Made by a program: the position numbers and the translations under genes. Source: Desulfuromonadaceae bacterium (GTDB taxonomy: Bacteria > Desulfobacterota > Desulfuromonadia > Geobacterales > Pseudopelobacteraceae). From it: DNA of 64,000 nucleotides. The stretch's first letter is position 1. Every line of letters begins with the position of its first letter. The stretch is from positions 80,381 to 144,380 of the forward strand of contig JAQTZV010000013.1 in the NCBI GenBank assembly GCA_028687585.1. Direction: 5' to 3'. Shown in pieces: positions 52,998 to 64,000 of this stretch. The notes below the pieces were generated by a model. It searched no databases. It was given only the letters and a program-made list of their open reading frames with translations, and was not told the origin of the DNA.

Positions 52998-54716
52998 TTA
53001 CTCAACAAACGTAACACGGTTTATCTCCTTAAGTGTTGTTATACCGGCCGCGAATTTCTCTTCGGCAGAATCGCGCAAAAACAGGACACCGGCATCACGT
53101 GCGGCTTGTTTCAATTGGGTTCCGGGAACTTTGGCAATAATAAGATCACGGATCTGGTCGTTAAGTTCCAGAAGCTCTACAATGGCAACTCGGCCTTTAT
53201 AGCCCGTGCCATGGCATTTATCACAGCCGTGCGCTTCATACAGGGTAACCCCTCGGAACTTTTCCGGGGCAACCCCGCCTTCTAACAGCTCTTCATCGCT
53301 GTACTCTATCGTTCTTCGACATTCTGTGCAGACTTTTCGCACCAGCCGTTGAGCCAGAACACAATTCAGGCAGGAAACAAAATTATACGGATCAATACCC
53401 ATATGAATGAAACGCCCGATAACATCAAAAACGTTGTTCGCGTGTACCGTAGTAAACACAAGATGGCCCGTCAGAGCAGACTGGACGGCAATCTGTGCTG
53501 TTTCAGAGTCGCGTATTTCGCCGACCATGATCTTATCCGGGTCATGACGCAGGATCGAGCGCAAACCCTTCGCAAAGGTCAATCCTTTTTTTTCGTTAAC
53601 CGGGATTTGCAATACGCCCCGAAGCATATATTCAACCGGGTCCTCAATCGTAATAATTTTATCCTCACCGGTATGAATCTCAGACAAAGCGGCATAAAGC
53701 GTCGTTGTTTTTCCGGAGCCGGTCGGACCGGTAACCAGCACCATACCATAGGGTTCACGAATTTTTTTCCTGAGCCGTTTTATTTCCCGTTCGCTGATAC
53801 CGAGGTTTTCAAGCGTTAATCCCTTCAGATCACTGGCAATGCTCTCCTTGTCGAGAATACGGATAACCGCATCCTCACCCAAAGAGCTTGGCATAATTGA
53901 GACACGGAAGTCGATCGATTTTTCTCCAAAACGTATTTTAAAGCGGCCATCCTGAGGGATGCGTCGTTCAGAAATATCCAGCTCACTCATAACTTTCAAA
54001 CGCGAAATAATCGGAGCCTGAAAATGCTGGTCGATTGTATCGTTTGCTTTATACAGCACGCCATCAATCCGGTATTTAATGTCAACACCGTCAAGACCGG
54101 TTTCAATATGAATATCACTTGCCCTTTGGCTCAGTGCATCCAAAATTGTTGTATTAATGAGCTTGATAATCGGACTGGTATCATCAGACAGGGTTTCAAC
54201 CGACAACACCTCTTCACCCCGGTCAGTTTCCTTGACCAGTTGGAGCATAAAATCTTCAGAAACTTCTCGCAAAACCCGACGTGTACCCTCACCCGCTTTG
54301 GTAACGGCAAGAATTGCAGAATCAGATGCAATACGGATTTGAACCTGTCGGTCAAGCATCAGCTCAAGCTCATCGAGCTCGACAACGGCAGTCGGATCAG
54401 CCACGGCAACAACAATTACATGCGGCTGAATTTCCAGCGGCACAAAATGAAACCGGTAGATGGCATCCGGCGGCAGCTGATTGAGCAGTTCTGAGTCCAT
54501 CTTGAAATTGCGCAAATCAATATATTCAAGGCCGAACTGCTCCGCCAACGCCCGTGCCAAATCTTCGTCCCCAACAAACCCTTCGTGAACGGCAATTTCA
54601 CCAAAACGTTGCCGGGTCGTTGCCAGCCTATCCATGATAATAGGCATTTGATCCGGTTTAAGGTTTCCCCGATCCAGCAGGATATTACCGATATTTTTTC
54701 TTCTGAAAGATTGCAT
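52998..54716 (-). CDS. Secretion ATPase GspE/PilB-like
   Basis: A 572-residue hexameric traffic ATPase. The N-terminal MshEN-like domain covers about 1-150. The core has GPTGSGKTTTLY Walker A, an Asp box ITIEDPVEYML, Walker B GEIRDSETAQIA and the His box LTGHLVFTTVHANN. A tetracysteine zinc motif (CTECRR, CDKCHGTG) is present. It powers pseudopilus assembly. It lies 7 nt after gspF. Whether it serves only secretion or also pili cannot be decided from sequence. Confidence 0.93.
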   Translation of the reverse strand: MQSFRRKNIGNILLDRGNLKPDQMPIIMDRLATTRQRFGEIAVHEGFVGDEDLARALAEQFGLEYIDLRNFKMDSELLNQLPPDAIYRFHFVPLEIQPHVIVVAVADPTAVVELDELELMLDRQVQIRIASDSAILAVTKAGEGTRRVLREVSEDFMLQLVKETDRGEEVLSVETLSDDTSPIIKLINTTILDALSQRASDIHIETGLDGVDIKYRIDGVLYKANDTIDQHFQAPIISRLKVMSELDISERRIPQDGRFKIRFGEKSIDFRVSIMPSSLGEDAVIRILDKESIASDLKGLTLENLGISEREIKRLRKKIREPYGMVLVTGPTGSGKTTTLYAALSEIHTGEDKIITIEDPVEYMLRGVLQIPVNEKKGLTFAKGLRSILRHDPDKIMVGEIRDSETAQIAVQSALTGHLVFTTVHANNVFDVIGRFIHMGIDPYNFVSCLNCVLAQRLVRKVCTECRRTIEYSDEELLEGGVAPEKFRGVTLYEAHGCDKCHGTGYKGRVAIVELLELNDQIRDLIIAKVPGTQLKQAARDAGVLFLRDSAEEKFAAGITTLKEINRVTFVE

Positions 54717-54723
54717 CGCTATC

Positions 54724-57395
<2,672 letters not shown>

Positions 57396-57415
57396 CAGGA
57401 CACAATTATTGAGCC

Positions 57416-57446
57416 AAAAGGCGGAGCATGCTCCGCCTTTTGTGTA
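57416..57446 (+). terminator. Intrinsic terminator between eno and pgi
   Basis: AAAAGGCGGAGCA / TGCTCCGCCTTTT is a perfect 13-bp palindrome followed by GTGT. Confidence 0.88.
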
Positions 57447-57471
57447 TCCAGAGTCAATCGGGAGGCAACAG

Positions 57472-59091
57472 ATGGGAACAGTCACTACCCTTTGGAACCG
57501 CTATCAGAAACATATCTGCCACTGTCCTGAAATTGGACTTGCGCTCGATATCAGCCGCATGAAGTTTTCAGACATTTTTTTTGAGCAGATGGAAGCGGCG
57601 ATGCAAAGCGCATTTGCCGAAATGACTGCGCTGGAGGGGGGAGCGATTGCTAATCGCGACGAAGGGCGCATGGTTGGTCATTACTGGCTGCGCGACCCGG
57701 CGCTGGCGCCTGCAGAAGATGCTACACATGAAGTTAATGCGGCTCTGGCGCAGATTCTGGCCTTCAGCGCAAAAATCCATAGCGGTGCCATCTCCGCTCA
57801 AAACGGTGCACTCTTTACCAACATACTTATTATCGGCATCGGTGGTTCTGCGTTGGGGCCGCAGTTTGTAGTCGACGCGCTGGCTTCTCCGCCAGACCGG
57901 ATGAAGGCGTACTTTCTCGACAATACCGACCCGGACGGCATTGATAAGGTCTTTGCCGAACTTGGGGCAACTGTTGCGCAAACGGTAACGATCGTCATAT
58001 CTAAAAGCGGCTCTACCAAGGAGACCCGCAACGGTATGCTTGAAGCCAAAACCGTCTACAAGCGGGCCGGACTCGATTTTTCTCAGCATGCTGTGGCGGT
58101 GACCGGTGCCGGGAGTGAGCTGGACCGTCTGGCACGGGCCGAAGGATGGCTGGAGCGTTTTCCGATGTGGGACTGGGTCGGCGGGCGAACCTCGGTCACC
58201 TCTGCGGTCGGACTCCTCCCTGCGGCGCTCCAGGGGATCAACATCATGGAGCTGCTGCGCGGTGCAAAATCATGTGATACCGCCACCCGCAACCGCGATA
58301 CGAGACACAATCCGGCAGCGGTTATGGCGTTGATGTGGCACTACGCCACCAATGGTCGCGGCACGAAAGATCTGGTCATGCTTCCCTATAAGGATCGCCT
58401 CCTCCTCTTCTCCCGCTACTTGCAGCAGCTGATTATGGAATCTATCGGCAAAGAGTTCGACCGTGACGGAGTGCCGGTCAATCAGGGCCTGACGGTGTAC
58501 GGCAACAAAGGTTCGACCGATCAGCATGCCTATGTGCAGCAGCTGCGGGAAGGTGTGGCAAACTTTTTTGTCACATTTATTGAAGTGTTGAAAGACCGGG
58601 ACGGCAGTTCACAACTTGTTGAGGAAGGAATTACCAGCGGAGATTTTCTCTTCGGCTTTTTCCAGGGGACACGCACGGCACTCTATGAGAATGGCCGTGA
58701 ATCGATGACCCTCACCATCAATCAGCTTGACGCATATTCGGTTGGTGTCCTGATTGCCCTGTTTGAACGGGCTGTCGGACTCTACGCCAGCCTGATCAAC
58801 ATCAATGCCTACCACCAGCCCGGTGTCGAAGCCGGGAAAAAAGCGGCCGGTACGGTGATTACACTTCAGAAAGAAGTCGTGGAGTTGCTGCTGAAAGATC
58901 AGCAAGGTTTGACAGCGGAGTCTATCGCCGAAATGCTGGGAAAACCGGAGCAGACCGAGATGGTGTTCGCCATTCTGCGGCACCTGGCAGCTAACCCGGA
59001 TAGAGGGATTATGCAGAGTGGTGCCGGGGAGATTGCGGAAGTGACTTTTCGGATGGCAGGAGATGCGCTCCAGAGTTCAAGCGGCCATTAG
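57472..59091 (+). CDS. pgi: Glucose-6-phosphate isomerase
   Basis: A 539-residue enzyme that interconverts glucose-6-phosphate and fructose-6-phosphate. Substrate-binding segments include [57 protein letters not shown] and, near the end, [16 protein letters not shown]. The start at 57472 follows GGGAGG; the open frame continues upstream into eno only by chance. It pairs with the upstream enolase in sugar metabolism, but a terminator lies between them. Confidence 0.96.
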   Translation: MGTVTTLWNRYQKHICHCPEIGLALDISRMKFSDIFFEQMEAAMQSAFAEMTALEGGAIANRDEGRMVGHYWLRDPALAPAEDATHEVNAALAQILAFSAKIHSGAISAQNGALFTNILIIGIGGSALGPQFVVDALASPPDRMKAYFLDNTDPDGIDKVFAELGATVAQTVTIVISKSGSTKETRNGMLEAKTVYKRAGLDFSQHAVAVTGAGSELDRLARAEGWLERFPMWDWVGGRTSVTSAVGLLPAALQGINIMELLRGAKSCDTATRNRDTRHNPAAVMALMWHYATNGRGTKDLVMLPYKDRLLLFSRYLQQLIMESIGKEFDRDGVPVNQGLTVYGNKGSTDQHAYVQQLREGVANFFVTFIEVLKDRDGSSQLVEEGITSGDFLFGFFQGTRTALYENGRESMTLTINQLDAYSVGVLIALFERAVGLYASLININAYHQPGVEAGKKAAGTVITLQKEVVELLLKDQQGLTAESIAEMLGKPEQTEMVFAILRHLAANPDRGIMQSGAGEIAEVTFRMAGDALQSSSGH

Positions 59092-59210
59092 CAATGAGAA
59101 TGGTATATTTTTTTAGCACGTTATCAAACAACCCGCAATAAGCATGATACAAACCTGACTTACTGTATCTTCCCGGCGTTATCGGACTTTCCGAACAGGT
59201 GGCACTTAAT

Positions 59211-60065
59211 ATGTATTTCAGTGAACAGTTAAAAAAATTCTATACGTTCTTTGAATCTAAAAGCTGGATATTTAATTTTTTCATTGGATTGGCATGTTCT
59301 TTGGTCGTCATTTTGTTAGATGTTACTGACAATCAAGAATATCAATTCTCTTTTTTCTATATGTTTCCGATCGGCTTCACCACCTGGTTTGCAGGGCGGT
59401 ATTTTGGCGGGTTACTTGCTCTTATTTGCTCTTTTGCCTGGGCGATTGATAATCACACCCATTTATCTCTTGCTCTAATCTGGAACACATTTTCCACCAT
59501 CGGTGTTTTTCTGACGATCAGTATTCTCGTCAGCAAAGTCAAAAACATGTGGGAGAGCGAGCATCAACAGTCTCGTAATGACTTTCTCACCGGTGTTTTT
59601 AATGCACGTGCCTTTCAGGAAATATTGATCCGTGAAATCAATCGCCTCGATCACAACGGAATTCCTTTTTCTCTTGCCTATATTGATCTCGACAATTTTA
59701 AAGAGGTCAACGATCGTTTCGGTCATACGCAAGGTGACCAATTATTGAAATTAATTACGAGAAGTCTTATCGACAGTCTTCGTAAGTCAGATGTTATTGC
59801 ACGCATGGGTGGCGATGAATTTGTGGTGCTGCTGCCGGGTACCAACCTCATGATCGTGCAGGATGTTTTGAACAAGATGCAAAATAGACTTCAAAAAGTT
59901 TTACGAGGCGACCGCTGGCAGGTAACCTGCAGTATTGGCGTCGTGACGTGCCTTGCAAAGCCTCTCAACTATGATGAGCTGATTTCAATGGCAGATGATT
60001 TGATGTACAGGGTAAAACAAAACGGTAAAAATAATATCCAGTTTGCACAGTATCCACCTGCATAA
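59211..60065 (+). CDS. Membrane diguanylate cyclase (GGDEF)
   Basis: A 284-residue protein. About four membrane helices (20-115) form a small sensor, followed by a GGDEF domain with NDFLTGVFNARAF, YIDLDNFKEVND and the intact active site MGGDEFVVLLPG. The inhibitory RxxD site (RKSD) lies five residues before it, so product feedback is likely. It makes cyclic di-GMP. I chose the ATG at 59211, which lies 8-9 nt after AGGTGG; a GTG at 59199 is the alternative. Confidence 0.93.
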   Translation: MYFSEQLKKFYTFFESKSWIFNFFIGLACSLVVILLDVTDNQEYQFSFFYMFPIGFTTWFAGRYFGGLLALICSFAWAIDNHTHLSLALIWNTFSTIGVFLTISILVSKVKNMWESEHQQSRNDFLTGVFNARAFQEILIREINRLDHNGIPFSLAYIDLDNFKEVNDRFGHTQGDQLLKLITRSLIDSLRKSDVIARMGGDEFVVLLPGTNLMIVQDVLNKMQNRLQKVLRGDRWQVTCSIGVVTCLAKPLNYDELISMADDLMYRVKQNGKNNIQFAQYPPA

Positions 60066-60145
60066 TATGATCATCGATGATCTCTTCAGAGTTATTTCAC
60101 CATAGAGGCAATCTGGGGGGATGCTGCTTGCTTTGTTGCTAATTC

Positions 60146-60499
60146 TCAAGCGGCTTTGCGAGTAAGCCCTTCGGTAATGTAGGTTATCGCGAGGGTATTG
60201 ATGCTGACACCTTCAAGCCGCGCGCGTGATTGCAGGCGGGCGTGAAGGCTTTTGGGGAGGCGTTGTACAAATTTACCGGAGTATGCACCGTAGCTGCCAG
60301 GCTTTGGCACGGGTAAGCACTTTGCCTCAAGAGCGGCAATAACAGCGGCAAGAGCTTGTTGACCTTCGCTTATAGCTTCGTCGATGGTTTCACCATCAGC
60401 TATGCATTCGTTGAAATCGGGGAAGCTGACCAGATATCCTCCGCCTTCCTCGGCTGTGAGTGTTCGCAGTTCAAATGGATATTTGCTCACGTCTTTCAT
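60146..60499 (-). CDS. HicB-family antitoxin-like protein, copy 1
   Basis: A 117-residue protein. The N-terminal half (YPFELRTLTAEEGGGYLVSF, PDFNECIADGETIDEAI) is the HicB partial RNase-H fold. The C-terminal half is a ribbon-helix-helix-type region (RLPKSLHARLQSRARLEGVS, INTLAITYI). The ATG at 60499 follows GGAGGAG. An upstream in-frame ATG at 60550 (MSQAD) coincides with the predicted transcription start and looks like a leftover of a hicA start. No complete hicA is adjacent, so this is an orphan. It is nearly identical to the copy at 62833. Confidence 0.88.
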   Translation of the reverse strand: MKDVSKYPFELRTLTAEEGGGYLVSFPDFNECIADGETIDEAISEGQQALAAVIAALEAKCLPVPKPGSYGAYSGKFVQRLPKSLHARLQSRARLEGVSINTLAITYITEGLTRKAA

Positions 60500-60556
60500 G
60501 GCTCCTCCAATAGCAGCAGAAACTTTTTGATGTAGATCGGCTTGACTCATAAGCGG

Positions 60557-60585
60557 ATAGTACTGAGTATAGTATCATTTCTCAA
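60557..60585 (-). promoter_or_regulatory. Promoter of hicB copy 1
   Basis: TTGAGA, 17 nt and TACTAT on the minus strand. The same layout is kept before the second copy. The -35 overlaps the end of the ATPase gene. Confidence 0.6.
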
Positions 60586-61796
60586 TACAAAAAACCGAAT
60601 ATCCAGAGCGGTATCTTGTTTTTAAAACCCGTCTCAATATCATCCGCCACGACAAAGGCATCCGCCACCCCGCTGACCTGCTTGAAACCTTTCTTTTTGC
60701 CACCGATCTCAAATGTATGTTGACCATTAACGATAAAATCGCCGCTCCCGGCGAGCTCAACGGTACTTTCCAATAACAGGGGATGAATACTGTGGGCATT
60801 GCGCAATTGATTAACAAAGAACAGTTCCCGCAGCGCCCCGGTATTTACCACATCGGTAATGGCGTACATCAGATTACTGTTTTCCAGCAGAATCTTTTCC
60901 GGCTTGGTCAACACCTCATATCCTCTTCCCTGTGAGCGCACGAGATTAAGAAGTTTTGCATCCTGCAATTTTTCCAGGTACTCGTACAGACTGGGTCGGG
61001 ATATTTCAGTCGCTTCAGCCAGCTTGGCAATATTCGGGACAAAGGGAACACCGGTTGCCAGCAGATAGAGTAACTTCTTAATCTTGGATATCTGTCTCGG
61101 CTCGATCCTGTTGACAAACGGGAGATCCACTTCAAGAATATGATTGATAACCTCACGAACTTTGAACTTGTAGAGAACCTCTCCTTCAAGAAAAAACGGA
61201 TAATAGCCAATCTGTAGATAATCACGAAACTCTTTCAGTATTTTCATCTCCCGGCAGAGGTTATCGGCAATCTGCTGATGATCGGTGACGATTGTTTCCA
61301 GTACATATGCCGGATACTGCTTCTTGTGGATGAAGTTGATATACTCTCTAAAGGAAAGACCGTGCAGGTTGTAGATGATGGCCCGGCGGCTCAGATCACC
61401 CTTCTGTTTGGCAATTTGAAGAAGACTGGATCCGGAAAAGACAACCTTCAAATCCGGCAGAGAGTCATAGATGGATTTTATATGTATCGACCAGTCGGGA
61501 TACTTATGGATTTCATCAAGGAAAAGCGCTTCGCCGCCAAGTTGATGAAACTCACGGGCGAACTCAAAAAGATTGTGAGCCTGAAAATAAGGGCTGTCTA
61601 CCGAGACATACAGACCTTTACCGCCGAAGCGATATGCATCATCGACATGCTGAAGCATCAAGGTAGTTTTTCCGGTGCCTCGTGCGCCAAGGATACCGAT
61701 ACAACGGGTATTCCAGTCAATCTGGCTGTAAAGATACCGCTTTGTCGGGATTATGGAATCTATAAGCCTCTGCTGTTCTCGAAAAAAGTTCTCCAT
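60582..61796 (-). CDS. AAA ATPase with DUF4143 domain
   Basis: A 404-residue protein. The P-loop is GILGARGTGKTTLML and the Walker B region ALFLDEIHKYPDW, followed by VVFSGSSLLQI. A winged-helix region (LAEATEISRPSLYEYLEKLQ) and the C-terminal DUF4143 nuclease-like part (ENSNLMYAI, VNQLRNAH, FEIGGKKKGFKQ) complete the family layout. The function of these proteins is not settled; they are common in accessory regions and archaeal and bacterial stress islands. The start at 61796 is preceded by a TGTAAA-N6-TTTACA palindrome. It lies between the two hicB copies. Confidence 0.85.
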   Translation of the reverse strand: MENFFREQQRLIDSIIPTKRYLYSQIDWNTRCIGILGARGTGKTTLMLQHVDDAYRFGGKGLYVSVDSPYFQAHNLFEFAREFHQLGGEALFLDEIHKYPDWSIHIKSIYDSLPDLKVVFSGSSLLQIAKQKGDLSRRAIIYNLHGLSFREYINFIHKKQYPAYVLETIVTDHQQIADNLCREMKILKEFRDYLQIGYYPFFLEGEVLYKFKVREVINHILEVDLPFVNRIEPRQISKIKKLLYLLATGVPFVPNIAKLAEATEISRPSLYEYLEKLQDAKLLNLVRSQGRGYEVLTKPEKILLENSNLMYAITDVVNTGALRELFFVNQLRNAHSIHPLLLESTVELAGSGDFIVNGQHTFEIGGKKKGFKQVSGVADAFVVADDIETGFKNKIPLWIFGFLY

Positions 61797-61814
61797 TGTT
61801 TGTCCTCGCTATTT

Positions 61815-61832
61815 TGTAAATAGCATTTTACA
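61815..61832. promoter_or_regulatory. Palindromic operator-like site before the DUF4143 ATPase
   Basis: TGTAAA and TTTACA with 6 nt between, and a further TTTACA at 61860-61865. The position close to the start suggests autoregulation, but no regulator is shown. Confidence 0.4.
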
Positions 61833-62090
61833 TAAAAACGATGATAATGCAATTAGTATTTTACAAACATGGTCAGAGTATTTCTCCTATTTTCTGGAAA
61901 AGAACCGGGGCGCGATGTTTCTGCCCGGCATGGAAGAGAGTTATCGAAGCGACAGGCAGCGGCGGTATTTATCCGTTTGTCTGGAGGAAGGATTATGATA
62001 TAAAAGTGCAGTTTGGTGAGCGGGTGGCGATGTTTGCCATTTGGAACCGCTAATCATAAATCAGCAAATACTCTGAGTGAGGTACACACT
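61833..62090. other. Intergenic region before the DUF433/DUF5615 pair
   Basis: About 260 nt. Short plus-strand frames cross it (for example from 61841) but have no convincing ribosome-binding site or family. It may hold remains of an older gene and the promoter of the next pair. Confidence 0.35.
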
Positions 62091-62333
62091 ATGAACAATC
62101 ATGAGCTGCTTGGCCGCATAACGTTTGATCCGCATGTGATGGGCGGCAAGGCTACTGTTCGTGGAATGAGGATAACAGCCGAGCAGATTTTGAAATTTCT
62201 TGCCGCCGGTGGCGCATTGCAGGACTTGCTGGATGATTACCCGGATCTTGAACCGGCAGATATCAACGCTGTCCTGCTCTATGCCTCACGCCTTGTCGCC
62301 GAAGAGCATGTGTATTTACTAAAGGCTGCATAA
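62091..62333 (+). CDS. DUF433 antitoxin-like protein
   Basis: An 80-residue protein with the DUF433 sequence FDPHVMGGKATVRGMRITAE and DLLDDYPDLEPADINAVLLY, a small winged or helix-turn-helix fold. In toxin-antitoxin pairs this family is found directly before a PIN-like DUF5615 gene, as here. The ATG at 62091 follows GAGG; the longer frame from 62013 is not supported. Its stop shares a base with the next start. Confidence 0.85.
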   Translation: MNNHELLGRITFDPHVMGGKATVRGMRITAEQILKFLAAGGALQDLLDDYPDLEPADINAVLLYASRLVAEEHVYLLKAA

Positions 62334-62686
62334 TGGCGCTTACATTTCTCGTTGATGTTGGTGTCGGTAGAGCGGTCGAGGATCTCCTCCGGTCCCTTGG
62401 TTACGATATAAAAGCAGTCCGGGACATTAATCCGAGTGCAAAAGATTGTGATATCCTCGCTATTGCAGTCAACGAAGGCCGTATGGTGATCACAATGGAC
62501 AAGGATTTTGGTGAACTTGTTCACAAGCTGTCAAAGCAGCATACCGGCGTGCTGATTTTACGAATGGAAGATGCCAGAGGCGCTGAAAAAGCGGAAGTGG
62601 TCAAAGATATTCTGGCCAAGTTCAACGCTGAAATCATTGGCAAGTTCTGCGTATACCAGGATAACCGGTTGAGGGTTCGTTCGTGA
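62333..62686 (+). CDS. DUF5615 PIN-like toxin
   Basis: A 117-residue protein with a PIN-like fold. Acidic residues suited to metal binding lie in FLVDVGVGR, INPSAKDCDILAIAV and VITMDKDFGEL. It would act as an RNase toxin held in check by the DUF433 protein. The start overlaps the upstream stop (TAATG), so the two are coupled. The first acidic motif has VDVGVG where related proteins often have D-E-N, a small deviation to note. Confidence 0.85.
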   Translation: MALTFLVDVGVGRAVEDLLRSLGYDIKAVRDINPSAKDCDILAIAVNEGRMVITMDKDFGELVHKLSKQHTGVLILRMEDARGAEKAEVVKDILAKFNAEIIGKFCVYQDNRLRVRS

Positions 62687-62832
62687 CAGAGAGACGTCGT
62701 AAATGCCCGAAACTGTGTGATTGAGGCGGGCTACGCCAAAACCGCCGATTCCAGTTAAATCAGGGACATCCGTGGTTTTTGATATTCGCAGTCATATTCA
62801 GAAAAATATGGGAAGTGTTCCTCTTTATTTCC

Positions 62833-63189
62833 TTAAGCGGCTTTGCGAGTAAGCCCTTCGGTAATGTAGGTTATCGCGAGGGTATTGATGCTGACACCTT
62901 CAAGTCGCGCGCGTGATTGCAGGCGGGCGTGAAGGCTTTTGGGGAGACGTTGTACAAATTTGCCGGAGTATGCGCCGTAGCTGCCAGGCTTTGGCATGGG
63001 CAAGCATTTTGCTTCAAGAGCAGCAATAACAGCAGCAGCAAGAGCTTGTTGACCTTCGCTTATAGCTTCTTCGATGGTTTCACCATCAGCTATGCATTCG
63101 TTGAAATCGGGGAAGCTGACCAGATATCCTCCGCATTCCTCGGCAGTGAGTGCCCGCAGTTCAAATGGATATTTGCTCGCGTCCATCAT
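62833..63189 (-). CDS. HicB-family antitoxin-like protein, copy 2
   Basis: A 118-residue near-identical copy of 60146-60499, with one extra alanine in a GCA repeat (ALAAAVIAALE) and a few substitutions, such as a cysteine in AEECGGYL. GGAGGAG lies before the ATG at 63189; a second ATG follows at once. An eroded hicA start overlaps it upstream. No full toxin is present. Confidence 0.88.
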   Translation of the reverse strand: MMDASKYPFELRALTAEECGGYLVSFPDFNECIADGETIEEAISEGQQALAAAVIAALEAKCLPMPKPGSYGAYSGKFVQRLPKSLHARLQSRARLEGVSINTLAITYITEGLTRKAA

Positions 63190-63250
63190 TGCTCCTCCAG
63201 TCAAGGGGATTTGATTTCATTTTCGCAAGGGTTTTATCAGCCTGGCTCAT
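63161..63250 (-). pseudogene. hicA remnant before hicB copy 2
   Basis: A 29-codon frame begins MSQADKTLAKMKSNPLDW, which matches the N-terminal start of HicA toxins (YcfA-like). It then runs out of frame into the hicB sequence and stops. The toxin body with its catalytic histidine is missing, so this looks like a deletion that removed most of hicA but kept its promoter and start. Confidence 0.7.
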
Positions 63251-63256
63251 AAGCGG

Positions 63257-63285
63257 GTAGTACTAAGTATAGTATCATTTATCAA
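63257..63285 (-). promoter_or_regulatory. Promoter of the hicA remnant and hicB copy 2
   Basis: TTGATA, 17 nt and TACTAC on the minus strand, matching the site before copy 1. Confidence 0.55.
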
Positions 63286-63377
63286 CACAAAAACGAGAAC
63301 AGTGTCGCGAGTTAATGGTATGTCCGGTCTTGTAGCACATAACCTGTCCGGTTTAGATTGTCGTTGGGAGACGACAG

Positions 63378-63854
63378 ATGAAACGGACAATATGGCTACA
63401 GGAGACGAAGCGCACGCGATTCAAAGAAGCCTATTGCGGTTGGCAGGAAGACCGCCTGACCCAGGAAGAGGCAGCCCTGATCCTCGGTGTAAGTGACCGC
63501 ACCTTTCGCCGCTACATTGACCGTTACGAAGAGAGTGGTCTTGAGGGCCTTGCCGACAAGCGACTTACCCAAGTATCCAACCGCCGTGCCCCAGTAGATG
63601 AAGTCATTGCCCTTGTTGATTTGTACAGTGGCCGTCATCAAGGTTGGAATGCACAGCACTTCCATGACTGGTACAGTAAGCAGGGCGGAGGCCGGAGCTA
63701 CACCTGGGTAAAGAACCAGCTGCAACAGGCAAAGCTGATTCCGAAGTCAAAACTCAAAGACGTTCATCGTAAACGCCGAGAGGCATCTGCATACCCCGGC
63801 ATGATGATCCATCAAGACGGTAGTACCCACGAGTGGGTATCGGGCCAAAAGTGA
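63378..63854 (+). pseudogene. Truncated ISNCY-type transposase
   Basis: 158 residues remain of a longer transposase. The helix-turn-helix region (RLTQEEAALILGVSDRTFRR) and the segment GRSYTWVKNQLQQAKLIPKS are followed by the start of the catalytic domain (MMIHQDGSTHEWVSGQK), where a TGA ends the frame. The rest of the DDE core is absent in the following 150 nt, so it should be inactive. The ATG at 63378 follows GGGAG. The IS ends were not identified with confidence. Confidence 0.8.
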
Positions 63855-64000
63855 AAAGTTTGTGAGGTTTGTGAGGGACATTCTATAGTCAACCTGTCAA
63901 GCCAAAATATTGCTCTTTTAAAATCTTATAGTTAGCTTTTTAATTGAATTCTGGACGCACTTCTCCCTTGATTTTTGAAATGGCGAGTTTCTCACTTTCG
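63855..64000. other. Window end without a recognised gene
   Basis: 146 nt of AT-rich sequence after the truncated transposase. It has no coding frame of note and no matching transposase sequence. Confidence 0.4.

Noticed and set aside
61841..62053. A 70-residue plus-strand frame before the DUF433 gene
   Set aside because: No ribosome-binding site or recognised family; left as intergenic.

Overview
The window looks like chromosomal DNA of a Geobacter-like member of the Desulfuromonadales. The support is a c-type cytochrome with CxxCH motifs, a eukaryote-like citrate synthase of the kind described from Geobacter, a rubrerythrin/desulfoferrodoxin pair, many two-component genes and a PilMNOP-style secretion operon. 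Genus and species cannot be set from sequence reading alone. No rRNA or tRNA gene was recognised.

Layout. 0-8 kb: the end of a multihaem cytochrome, two ABC-F ATPases (one with a hairpin in its leader and a degenerate second Walker A), a soluble hybrid histidine kinase and a Pal-like lipoprotein. 7-18 kb: a NarL-type two-component pair, then a multicopper oxidase with a fibronectin-III lipoprotein and an AraC-type response regulator. This copper module lies between a truncated and a full-length copy of an LtaS-like sulfatase gene (direct repeats of about 1.5 kb). 18-21 kb: an IPT/TIG protein and the LPS-export permeases LptG and LptF.

21-34 kb is an accessory island. It has an AbrB/RelE-like toxin-antitoxin pair between two copies of a 100-bp segment, a lone type I-E-like repeat, a 13-repeat type I-C array and a full type I-C cas operon (cas3-cas5c-cas8c-cas7-rhuM-cas4-cas1-cas2, minus strand). 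A RhuM-family gene is embedded in the operon and cas8c has an internal start for Cas11c. At least twelve short GTAGGGGC-type palindromes lie in this island, together with a REP-associated tyrosine transposase (RAYT), and I noticed none elsewhere in the window.

34-39 kb: oxidative-stress genes, citrate synthase, an M24 peptidase and a ParA/MinD-like ATPase. 39.5-56 kb: a compact minus-strand cluster that may be one operon. In transcription order it holds gspF, gspE, pilM/N/O/P-like genes, a secretin ending in a cohesin domain, three pseudopilins, ftsE, ftsX, envC, ctpA, a cohesin plus dockerin-like protein and yibQ. It joins a type II-like secretion machine to envelope-remodelling genes. 56-60 kb: enolase, glucose-6-phosphate isomerase and a membrane diguanylate cyclase. 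60-64 kb: a second accessory patch with two hicB copies whose hicA partners are eroded or absent, a DUF4143 ATPase, a DUF433/DUF5615 toxin-antitoxin pair and a truncated transposase.

Nothing here is demonstrably a wholly new system. The best candidates for follow-up are the cohesin-bearing secretin with its cohesin/dockerin-like partner, the RhuM gene inside the cas operon, and the REP/RAYT/CRISPR island.
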